From contig NW_026089624.1 of the NCBI RefSeq assembly GCF_024586455.1, positions 9,639,341 to 9,703,340 on the forward strand: a stretch of 64,000 nt of DNA, given 5' to 3'. The DNA comes from Bactrocera neohumeralis (lineage: Eukaryota; Arthropoda; Insecta; Diptera; Tephritidae). Positions 54,965 to 64,000 of the stretch are shown here, in pieces. Below the pieces are notes generated by a model. It searched no databases. It saw only the letters and a program-made list of their open reading frames with translations, and was not told where the DNA came from. Both the position numbers and the translations under genes were made by a program. How positions within the stretch are numbered: position 1 is the first letter of the stretch; every line of letters starts with the position of its first letter.

Positions 54965-55047
54965 GGCTGATATATATACATACAGTGTATGTCCAGAGAA
55001 CATATGTTTTTAGTTTCTCTGACTCTACACTGTGTGTATATCAGCTA
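54965..55047. repeat. foldback upstream of Tnp2-like gene
   Basis: GGCTGATATATATACATACA...GTGTA on the left and TACACTGTGTGTATATCAGC on the right form inverted arms. An inner pair CAGAGAA/TTTCTCTG lies near the centre. About 85 bp. Confidence 0.8.
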
Positions 55048-55363
55048 TTTCAGTTTTGCACGTGTAATCATAGCCCGAAAGAAAATAATCTGAATCGTCT
55101 CTTTCTTACTTGTGGATAGGTATACAATAATTTCTGAAGTCTATGCATTTGTGTTAGTGAGAAAATTGCTATTGTGTTAGTTTCTATCATTCAATTCTTG
55201 TAGGGAACCAAATGATCGCAACACACGTACGCACTGGTATATGCACTCGCAAAAAACACTTTCATGCACTTGAAAGGGCACCCACAAGAAATATTGCACA
55301 TAAACAAAAGTATTGCCAGAGATAAAGAGATGTTTAACTCCTCTCTCACTGGAAGTGAGAGAG
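55048..55363. other. spacer, possible right flank of the Tnp2-like element
   Basis: No gene. 55205-55250 resembles 50773-50815 in the same orientation. Confidence 0.4.
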
Positions 55364-55437
55364 CAATTGCTAAACGTCAAAACCACCTAAACTTTGACAG
55401 TTGATCGAGTTCAGGAGGTTTTGACGTTTAGCAATTG
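55364..55437. repeat. hairpin with 25-bp arms
   Basis: CAATTGCTAAACGTCAAAAC...CCT (55364-55388) pairs with AGG...GTTTTGACGTTTAGCAATTG (55413-55437), one mismatch, loop of 24 bases. Confidence 0.92.
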
Positions 55438-56214
55438 GAAACGAGCGATGACCAGATTGAAATTTTACCAAAAAAAAATATGTAACGGAGGGATTAGTTG
55501 CATCGTTCAAGACCACTTATAAAAGTGAAATTAAATAAATTTGTAAAATTTAAAGATATTTGATGAAACGTTTTGTTTGAGAGCTAACAAGCTTAAATCC
55601 AATTATTGGGCATTGAAAGGACAAATGTCAGTTGTTATAATATTCTTTAAAAAGATTTAAATAGTTTCTCCACATAATAAGTAACCGCTATATAGTAATT
55701 TTTATTCATACTAAATGTTGGGTGTTTGAATTTAAATGCCCAAAAATTGTAATTTTGTTCAATCTGGCCATAATGGAAAATGTTATAAAAAACTCTAATT
55801 TTGAGGCGCTCTCACACTGGAATAAGTTTAACAACCCTTTATTCCTGGTATTGCACTTACCAAGATCCAACGTTGGGATAGCATTCCTTTTTAAAATGTT
55901 TGCGCCAATTGCCTCTTTAACAAAATGCTTATCACAAATGAACTAGTTGGTGGCTTAAAAGTGGTCAGTGGGAGAAATTTTTGGGTTCTCCTTCCACTTT
56001 TCAGCCAGCTCCCGTTCATTTGGGAAACGGAATAAACGGAGTACCCCACCGCTGGTACTTTCACAACCGCGCACATGACACTTTCGCACTTTCGGCATTT
56101 TTTTTTAAATTAATTTTACAAAAATTACTACTTGACCGCACAACCGCACAAAACACGACTTATTATTGACACCTCAATTTTATGTAAAGTTTAAAACATA
56201 TTTACATATTTACA
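55438..56214. other. spacer with a fragment shared with 25.7 kb
   Basis: No gene. TTGGGTGTTTGAATTTAAAT (about 55719) and ATCTGGCCATAATGGAAAAT resemble 25738-25795. Confidence 0.4.
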
Positions 56215-57276
56215 TCTAATATATAAAATTCTCGTGTCACGGTGTACGTTATTGAACTCCTCTGAAACCGCTTGACCGATTTTCGTGAATCTTAGCGTGC
56301 ATATCGGCTAGGGTGGAGAATCGGGCAACATCTATTTTTCATCCACCTAAATGTTAAGGGAAATTGGAAAATTACCAAAAAGTAACATTTTTCCATACAA
56401 TTTTTTCAATTTTTGTTTGTTTTGTTTTTCTATATTTTTATTTGTCAAATATTTGAATCATTCAATTTCGGTCGCATGCTTTTTTATTTCGGCTTTATTC
56501 ATATATATAAGAAAGTTGTGTTAGTTACACCGTTTATACCTCAAGAACGGCTGAATCGATTTAACTGAAAATTGGTGGGAAGGTAGCTTAGAACCAGGGT
56601 AAGGACATAGGATACATTTTATCTCTTTTTGTCAAAATTTAATTCAACTCATAAATACAAAGATTATATTTCAAATCATCCTCCTTTCCTTGAATATATG
56701 CGTACAATTTTAAACAGATTCTTCCTCAAAACTAATACAATTGCTAAGTATTTGGAACAGAAGAAAAGAACTGCAACCAAATACGCAGTGAAATAAATTA
56801 TAACTGGCTCAGTAATCCAGCCGATTTTTTCGTCTTTCCACGCCTGAAAATCGGTTCACCATGTGCAGTCTATTAGAATGACTGTCGGTTGAACTCTAGT
56901 GAGAAATGATGGAGCTATGTTTCTTTTGTCAAACACCGACGCAAAAATTCGGTTTTATTTCAAACACTTCTCAGAATCAGTTATTCGTTGTTCTGTTGGA
57001 TTATGAACTTGCGAGGCAACCACTTTGTACAGAGCTTCTCCTCTTAGAGCATCATTGTCCTCGGTTCCCCAAAAAGCAATGCTTTATTATTACACGAAAT
57101 GCTTTATGATCCATTTTTTTGTAAACTTCAGAAAAATGCTATATATTTTTGTTGCTTCAGAAAAATGATATATCTTATTAACGAATAGTTATAATGCAAC
57201 TAATAGAAATCGTATAGATGGTAGTATTAGTATTATCTATGTATCAGCCACAGCGAAGCGTGGACGGGTCCTCTAG
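56215..57276 (+). mobile_element. non-autonomous Helitron with both ends
   Basis: 1062 bp. Inserted between host A (56214) and T (57277), as Helitrons do. The 5' end is TCTAATATATAAAATTCTCG, followed by TGTCACGGTG and GAAACCGCTTGACCGATTTT, a widespread Helitron start. The 3' end has the hairpin CCACAGCGAAGCGTGG (57248-57263), nine bases, then CTAG (57273-57276). It carries no Rep or helicase frame, so it must depend on another Helitron. Confidence 0.9.
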
Positions 57277-57595
57277 TATGAATATATAATATATTTGATT
57301 TTGAGCACAATTATCGACGCTTGTCAATTTACCCAATATATTAGTAGGAGAAAGAAGGATGGTTACTTTCATTTGAGAGTAAAGATGAATACTTATTTAC
57401 ATACATATGATATATACAAAGAACATGTAGGAAGAAGATTTTTACTTAATATGTAAAAATTTATTTGATTTTGCGCAATTATTGACACTTGTCTTAATAT
57501 ACAAAATTGGGCCAATGAAATATGTACATAATTACTTTTGCATGTCAATATGGAAATGCCGACAGCAAAACGCAAAGCCATACATTGCACATACA
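57277..57595. other. AT-rich spacer
   Basis: No gene recognised between the Helitron and the long-TIR element. Confidence 0.45.
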
Positions 57596-57599
57596 TTAG

Positions 57600-60230
57600 G
57601 GCGGGTCGATTTAAAAATCGCCCATTGCTCTATGAAAATCATATTCTAGGGATCAAAATAAGAAACTTTGCCGAAGGAACCATACCTCTAAAACGAATTT
57701 TGATGTCCCCCAATTTGGGTCGAACTTTTGGGTAGGTGCAAATTTTGAAAAATCCTACTTTGACCCATTTAGAATGCTCCAATCGAGTCCAAATGTATGA
57801 CCGACCCCCACTAACTTTGGACGGCCGATCCACCCATGCCAGTGGCACACCCCCTGGAACTCCCCTGGGGGGTTCCCCATACAATCATTTCAAAAAATCA
57901 CCATTTTTGGCTTTTAAATGAAAAAATCAGCTAAATGGCTATGTTTTTTCTTCATTTTTATTTATTTATTTATAATAATATCTATCTTTTCTCTTAACAA
58001 ATTTATTTAGTCAGAACATATGTAAATGAAAAAATTATTTTAAGTGAGTTATAGAAAAGAAACTAAAAAAAATTACTGTTTGAAGTCTTTTTTACTTTCA
58101 AGTCTGGGCAATTTCGCACGGCTCTCTAATGTCGTCGCCATAACAGCCTCTACATTTTCGGTATAACCCGTTTGGAAACGCTAGCTAGCAATTGAACATG
58201 TCGTTCCGTTCCTTGTATGTGTGATGGAATTTTTGGATCATTAAATGGTGGATCATCTTGATTTAAATATTCTTTCAATGTATCGTACGGAATGCTTCGC
58301 GTGAATGGTGGTTCAAATACGATATTTATATCATTCAAATTGATCATTTCCGTATAACTTCTGCAATTAAAGTTTATATCTGGTTTTTTATAAATTCTAA
58401 GTTCCATTGGCTCTTGACGAACCGATAGCGTAGAATTTTCTTGATGGCACAGTCGCGCTTTTCCTTCCTATCATCAAACAACATTGATAACAAGATATTT
58501 TCCGAATGCGCATAATATGAATTATCATTAATTACTTGATTGACAATTTTGCGTAAACGAGGTTCTGGAAATCGTGACCAACCAATGAACTTGAAAAATA
58601 ATGCATTGCCGTACACGACAGAGCTGTAATATTTGATATTGAAGTACATTGGCACATACCATTTAATTATAAATTTAACCAGAATTCTTAAATTTGCATC
58701 TGGATTTTCCGTTGTCGCATATAATCGCAATAATCTAGCGGCCTTGGTGAGCCACCGAGAATGTACAATTTTCCCTGGTTTGATGTTAGCCAGATCCACC
58801 GGAACCACGCCGCTAGAAATTGCATGGGCCATGTCGTATAAGTACTTCGAATCTGTGGAAAATTCTTTTTTTTTCTGGAGCAGGGGGCATATTTTGCAAC
58901 TCAATTTTCTGGAAGCCGTCCACCACCTAAAAATAAATAATAATAAAATAATTAAAAATGGTTGACAATTATAATAAATGAGTTATAACAATAACTTACC
59001 GGAAGAGTTTCACAAGTTTCGATTTGACGGCTCAGTTTTCCGGTTGCCGATCTTGGTCCAGTGCTGGTTGATTTATCCAAAGCTTCAAACAAATGCCGAA
59101 ACGGAAGTTCGTTGAAGTGTAGAAGGCAAACAAACCAATGCATTGGTCTTTTTAACAGCAATTCGAATCGTCGTATAATTCCACCGTGGGGGCCAGTGTT
59201 TGTTGGCTCACCGTCAGTGCATATTCCAATTAATGTATCCATTGATATATTTATATCGTTGAAAAAAACCATTTAATTTGGTTATTTGTATTCAGCGGTT
59301 TCATGTTCCAGTCTTACGTAACCAATCAATTCAGAATTGGGTTCTCTCAAAATAACAAGATGAGGTTCTTTTACCATCCTGGTATGATACTTCTCATCAA
59401 TTTTATCTATCGTTAAAGTATCATCTTTTCTGCCATCGAATGAAAACGCTAACAAATTGGTATCATCTAACCGTTTGCGAAGCACTTCTTGTCTGCATTT
59501 CTCTTTTTCTCTGCGAACTTTCGATTTATCTATGATGAGAGGTTTCCCATGCTTATCTTTAATTTTAAAATCTTGTAAAAGAGCGGTTCCCAATGCTGAT
59601 GCTACTCTGTCAGGCACACCAAATCTGTCACATACCAAGGCAAAGTTAAAACAATCGTATCTCTCTGTGTATTGTGAACTATCCATATCTATCCATATCT
59701 TCTTGAACCGGTGGCGGTGCGTATGTTGAATCATCGGGATCTTGGTATGTTGGCATTGATGACATAGACGTTGCTCCTTGCTCTTCAGTTTCCATCATAA
59801 ATGCATTCATTGTTAGTCTTCTCTGATTATGTTGATCGTGCATGAACTCTTTGAGGCGTTCGGGAACCCAGCCGCATGCACATGGAGCTGCCTTCAAATC
59901 GCATTTACATGTTCCAATGTAAAAAATTGTTTCCAGAGATTTTACATACTCTGTAAATTGTTGGGTGTTGTTTCTTCTCTTGATTTGCTCTTTTTTTATT
60001 TTTTTTGAAATACCATAGTGGTTATTGCTTTAGTTCTCCTCACTTTCAGAGGTAATAAGAATGAAATGGTAATTTCAATTCTATTTCAAAATAAATAATC
60101 CAAAAGTTCGACCCAAATTGGGGGACATCAGAATTCGTTTCCTTCGGCAAAGTTTCTTATTTTGATCCCTAGAATGTGATTTTCATAGAGCAATGGGCGA
60201 TTTCTTTGCCTCCCCACAAATCGAGCCGGC
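57600..60230 (-). mobile_element. DNA transposon with ~130-bp terminal inverted repeats (family unresolved)
   Basis: Terminal repeats are 57600-57731 and 60100-60230. They share ATCGCCCATTGCTCTATGAA, CTAGGGATCAAAATAAGAAA and GATGTCCCCCAATTTGGGTC, inverted. Outer ends read GGCGGGTCGATTT and GCCGGCTCGATTT. Each arm has its own 14-base indel. TTAG flanks both sides (57596-57599 and 60231-60234), consistent with a 4-bp target duplication close to TTAA. The element is 2631 bp and encodes one transposase on the minus strand. Confidence 0.88.
58150..59990 (-). pseudogene. RNase H-like transposase of the long-TIR element
   Basis: Roughly 600-residue protein in several blocks. A Cys-rich N-terminal part (YIGTCKCDLKAAPCACGW, HDQHNQRRL, 59790-59990) is followed by FALVCDRFGVPDRVASALG, IIDKSKVRREKEKCRQ, FSFDGRKDDTL (candidate first Asp) (59282-59734), ICTDGEPTNTGPHGGIIRRF (second Asp) and MHWFVCLLHFNELPFRHLFE (C-x2-H), then after a 73-nt GT-AG intron (58927-58999) KIVHSRWLTKAARLLRLY, YVPMYFNIKYY, VINDNSYYAHSENILLSML and a C-terminal tail. 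D, D and C-x2-H recall hAT and P transposases, but the overall pattern is distinct, and I cannot name the family. Breaks: a 10-bp tandem duplication at ~59688-59707, two stops at ~59273-59286, and single-base homopolymer changes in an A9 (~58868) and an A6 (~58386). Confidence 0.82.
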
Positions 60231-60358
60231 TTAGTGTACCTAAATACAAAACATTCGGACATCAAATATTTTAATAAAAAAAAAAAACAGTTTTAATAGT
60301 AATTAATTTAAATATATTTTCAAACTAAAATTTAAATATAGAACATTATTTTGCAAAA

Positions 60359-61800
60359 ATGGTTAATAACGACAAAAATCAAAATACACCTGCAGTAGAT
60401 ATACGCTCAAAACAGGTTGCTAAATTTATTTCACAAAATAACAGTATATTAAGATACTGCACAATATTCGCCTCTTTACCAATTCATGAAATCTCTGAAA
60501 TCAAAAAGGAAAATCTCGACAATTTTTGGACTCGTCTCCAAGCGGCTCATGACGCCATTGTAGATCCTGACGATTCAGATCTGCCACATAATTTTAAATC
60601 ATCGGCTTCCGATGCTTACGAAAACTGCTTAGACCAATATGAAGAAATAAAAGCTATGATCTCCGATCAATTAAAGCTAATTAAATCAATTGCACCTACT
60701 CCACATCAGAAAGTAGAGCTGCCACAAGAAGACAGTTAAAAGGCAAGTTCAGCCATCTACCTCGAGGGGCCCGCATGTGACACAGAAACATTTTATGGAG
60801 GTTATGAAGAATGGCCGTCCTTCCGGGATATGTATACAACCGTTTACATCAACCATCCAAAATTATCAAAAGGTCTATCAGGCGAAATAGTCCAACAGTT
60901 CGGATGACGATAATTTCAATTTGGCTTGGGAAGCTCTAAAAGCTAGATATGAAAACGAAAGAATACTAGTCGATAAACAAGTAATGAACTTGCCAAAAAT
61001 TCAGAATGAAACAAGTGTAGAATTCATCAAACTAGAATCCACACTGCAGCATTACCAGAAAATTTATTACTTTTGTGGGAGCAATCGCTCTCATTAAGAA
61101 AAAGATGCCCAACGTGGCAACAAATGAAAGATTTTCTGACTACTCAATATTGCGGAGAGGGTAGATGAAAAAATAATCAAAACTAAGAACAATAAACACG
61201 ACCAAAAGAGAAGCTTCACATCCAAACAAAGAAAACAAACGTCATGCGAACTATGTAAAAGAGGGCATAAGCTTATATCTAGCGAGAGGTTTAAAAACTT
61301 AAAAGTTAACGAACGAAATAATTTTGTCAGGTCGAAAAGGCACAATTCAATGCTTCATTACAGCAGATATCCCAACTCACTTCAAAGAAGCGCTTACACT
61401 AACAGAACCGCGGGTTTAATTGTAAAAGCAAATCCCGAAACCCACAATCCTAAAAATTGCCTGGCGTCTCTTGGTTTGCGTGCTGTTCAAGGGCACAAAA
61501 ATTTCAATTGCTACACAGCGAAACTCAAAGTAGACCAATTTCAGAACCAATTACCACCATAACAACTCAAGTAGAGGAAATCTCAAATGAATGCCTCAAT
61601 TCACAATTAAAGAAATTTCGAGAGGTAAGAAAATTCCCTCCCCTATCAAATAAAACTATAAATAATCAGTATTGTTAAGCCTCTTCTAGAGTCACAACTA
61701 CTCGATCAAATAATGGCCGGTACGTCGTCCGACTACCACTACAGCCACAATTCTCTAATACCCCACATATTGATAGAATTCAGTCTAACAATATTAAAAA
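60359..61800 (+). pseudogene. gag: BEL/Pao gag-pol remnant
   Basis: Plus-strand BEL/Pao Gag followed by pol. 60359-60739 is an open N-terminal Gag frame from ATG. In other frames the series continues: ETFYGGYEEWPSFRDMYTTV and YINHPKLSKG (60790-60880), FQFGLGSSKS-like sequence, LPENLLLLWEQSLSLRKRCP and TWQQMKDFLTTQYC (61060-61155), the zinc-knuckle start SCELCKRGHKL (about 61240), and ECLNSQLKKFREV plus VTTTRSNNGRYVVRLPLQ (61590-61760), the protease-RT junction. At least five frame changes or stops. It starts ~130 bp beyond the long-TIR element, so that element may have landed in its leader. Confidence 0.85.
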
Positions 61801-63130
61801 CTCAAATATATGCTACTTTTCGACCCCGCTGGATGGCTTTCGCAAATAATGAAAAAACCACAATCCTGAACAAATGCTTAAGCGGTGGCCGGCTACTTCT
61901 TGCCAAATTAATGCAGGCGCTCAAATATTACATATTATATAATAAAATTGTTCAATGTTCGAGAAATCGACACCTATCAGAAACTAGTGCCTAATAATTT
62001 TCAAATAATAAAAAATAGTTTTATTTATACTCAAAATTAGGGTTGAAGGTTAACCATATGCCCAATACGATACTGTGCACCTAGACTTACCAAAAGCAAA
62101 GGTGGATGTAAAACTTTACCGATCCACTTCAAAAAAGTAGCTGGAAATTACCACAATACAATTCGAAATGAAGCCGTTCGCAATTCACGGCCACTCTCTC
62201 ACAAGATCAATCTAATATCGCAGCCCTAACCGCAGGGCTAAAGAACACACATTCTGATCATATCTAAGTCAGACATGGAGTCGCTGTCCTTAATGAGCCG
62301 ATCGTAAAAAATGCAACAATTGTCGATAACACAGAAAAGGCAAATAATGAACAGCTAGTTTAACAAACCGATGTTAAAGAAATTTTAAATAAAACCACAA
62401 ATATTAATTCTATCAAGGAAACGAAAGCAAATACATATCAAATATGTTTAAAACCAAGGCCGTTTTTAGCATTTACAGGTGTTCTACGCCCTCGGGTACT
62501 ATACCAGAAGTACTCCGAAATACATACTTATAATCGCATATGTGGCACATACGTATAATACTAGGCAAAGTATTTGCCTAAGAGGCCCAGTATGTTTAAA
62601 TGAGTTAAGCCTCTCCCACTCTATCCGGGAAAATCTGGCGCACCCTATCACAACCCACCACATCATACCAATACACCACACCGGGGACACATTGGATTTC
62701 ACCACAGCAGATGTCAACTATCAAAAGGATTGGTTCATCGCTGTTTGTCTTCAGTTAGCACTGCGATCCACTGCGATCCACTGTGATCCCCACGATCTCC
62801 ACGAACATTCAATTTTTAAAACATTCAACATATGTATATGTAATTTAACTTCAAAAACATTGTACAAAGTTAAATATTTTAACCATAAATTACATTTAGG
62901 CTGTTCACGGTAGGGTGGTTATCGGGTTATGTGCTTATTAGATTAAAAATAACCTCTATGCTCCGTGAGCACCCTATGTTGTATGGTTATTTGCTTATGT
63001 TTACACAAACAGCTGTTCATTGTTTACAATTTTAGTTCAATGAAATTTGATTTCGGCTTCCGTCCACACTTTCTGTATTTCTGTAGACACTAAAATTAGA
63101 GTATAAATAAATGACAAATTGTACTTTGTG
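61801..63130. other. unassigned sequence after BEL/Pao remnant
   Basis: Probably decayed BEL/Pao pol at first. Short frames (61713-61994, 62479-62913) have no motif I know. A small GCGATCCACT tandem is at 62762-62790. Confidence 0.35.
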
Positions 63131-63230
63131 NNNNNNNNNNNNNNNNNNNNNNNNNNNNNNNNNNNNNNNNNNNNNNNNNNNNNNNNNNNNNNNNNNNNNN
63201 NNNNNNNNNNNNNNNNNNNNNNNNNNNNNN
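63131..63230. other. assembly gap (100 N)
   Basis: 100 N, with AT-rich sequence on both sides. Confidence 0.99.
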
Positions 63231-64000
63231 CAAAAATAAACCTTTTTCATATTTAAAGGTATAAAAGATAAAAGAAATCCTAATTAAAAAAAGTTTTTTT
63301 AAAAAAATTACCTTTTTATTTTTGTATTTAAAATTTTCTATTAATTTAAAATTTCAAATTTCTATGTTTTTTTTTTATAGTTAAAAGGTTTTTCTAAATT
63401 GTAAAAAAATAATTTTTTTCCAATCCCGTTCATAAATAATTTTTGTTGAAAATAATTTTTAAGTCTTAAAGAAGTCATCAGTATTAGTCTAATAGAATGA
63501 AGGTCAAAATTTTCTTTATTTCGATTTTTAAGTTTGAATATCTTCAGTTGAGTTCACTTTTATGAAAAAATGTATCAGAGACTTTTTGTAGAGCGTTCAA
63601 TTTCCTGTAAGAATCCTGTTTCAGTTCATTTTTACAATGCTTCATTGTAGAACTATAAAAATAAGAAAAAAAACGTAGGACGGGCCACAATATATTCAGC
63701 CCTATTCTGCATTTCTACTCGAATCGAAATTTTCTCCGATTGGCAACTTTGGTATTCTGCGTTTCGATTCAACTTCGAAAATTCCAATTCTATGTATTCT
63801 GCATTGCGATCGTAATTACGTTTTTGTACGTTGAAGTTTTGTCGGCGGAAAGCCGTTATATATTCATTTTCGTGCACTTGGATAAAATAATTTCTCAAAT
63901 ATGTAAGTAAAACTTTATGGTTATAGTTGTAAAAGACATAATGGTGGTGTCCTTGGTTGTTTGTGCTTAAATTATATTTTTTGAAATGTTTGCAGGTCAA
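63231..64000. other. AT-rich end of window, possible MITE end
   Basis: TATTCTGCATTTC-type motifs repeat at 63702, 63749 and 63798, within sequence that starts GGACGGGCCACAATATATTC. This resembles ends of small inverted-repeat transposons in flies, but I see no second end inside the window. Confidence 0.35.

Noticed and set aside
58150..59990. Assignment of the long-TIR transposase to the hAT superfamily
   Set aside because: The D, D, C-x2-H layout is suggestive, but the flanking TTAG is 4 bp where hAT makes 8 bp, and no hAT C-terminal dimerisation motif is seen. Left unclassified.
62479..62913. 144-codon plus-strand frame
   Set aside because: No motif, and it lies in decayed BEL/Pao surroundings. 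Likely chance.
63653..64000. Minus-strand 115-codon frame open at the window edge
   Set aside because: Its repeated N-A-E-Y comes from repeated TATTCTGCATT motifs in non-coding repeat DNA. No protein family is recognisable.
1..64000. tRNA or rRNA genes
   Set aside because: No cloverleaf-like A/B box pair or rRNA sequence was noticed. The primer-binding site at 8127 matches a tRNA end but is part of a retrotransposon.

Overview
This window is a scaffold piece from an insect genome, most likely a fly of the tephritid (true fruit fly) type. The inference rests on four things: high AT content with TATG/TACA microsatellites, 54-90 nt GT-AG introns, two abundant non-coding dispersed repeats that I associate with tephritid assemblies, and the mix of transposons. 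I see no convincing host gene. Nearly everything recognisable is a transposable element (TE) or a piece of one. Four runs of exactly 100 N (699-798, 14758-14857, 29086-29185, 63131-63230) are conventional assembly gaps.

Layout. 1-700: mariner fragment. 799-5035: two Helitrons on the minus strand. 5.0-8.1 kb: repeats, MITEs and a small orphan exon pair. 8.1-14.75 kb: a Ty3/gypsy element whose gag is split by a complete RTE-like non-LTR element. 14.86-17.61 kb: an inverted, near-identical copy of 799-3579. 17.7-20.4 kb: jockey, mariner and Helitron remnants. 20.7-22.2 kb: a rearranged RTE copy. 22.3-25.4 kb: a P-like transposase. 27.4-30 kb: a possible LTR and a stand-alone gag-type zinc-knuckle gene. 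31.5-40.6 kb: non-coding repeats, a BEL/Pao integrase, a broken copy of an unusual transposase, and an RTE 3' end. 41-45.4 kb: R1-like and RTE fragments. 45.6-46.1 kb: piggyBac-like remnant. 47.7-50.4 kb: a P/THAP element. 51.4-54.8 kb: a six-exon gene next to a Tnp2-type transposase. 56.2-57.3 kb: a non-autonomous Helitron. 57.6-60.2 kb: a complete element with ~130 bp terminal inverted repeats. 60.4-61.8 kb: BEL/Pao gag-pol.

Main points. (1) The contig 799-14757 appears to be placed backwards: its first 2.78 kb is the reverse complement of the first 2.75 kb of the next contig, ending exactly at both contig edges. (2) A six-exon minus-strand gene (51432-52558) reads as an uninterrupted 257-codon frame and encodes a coiled coil plus a DUF4806-like C-terminal region. 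It lies just downstream of a Tnp2/EnSpm-type transposase, so the two may form a two-gene transposon comparable to plant En/Spm. A relative of its last exon stands alone at 6461-6645. (3) The 2.63 kb element at 57600-60230 has long terminal repeats, an apparent 4-bp TTAG target duplication, and a transposase with RNase H-like motifs that I cannot place in a family; a second broken copy lies at 35.0-37.05 kb. (4) Several otherwise good transposase frames are interrupted by one-base changes in homopolymers, which points to either uncorrected assembly errors or very recent decay.
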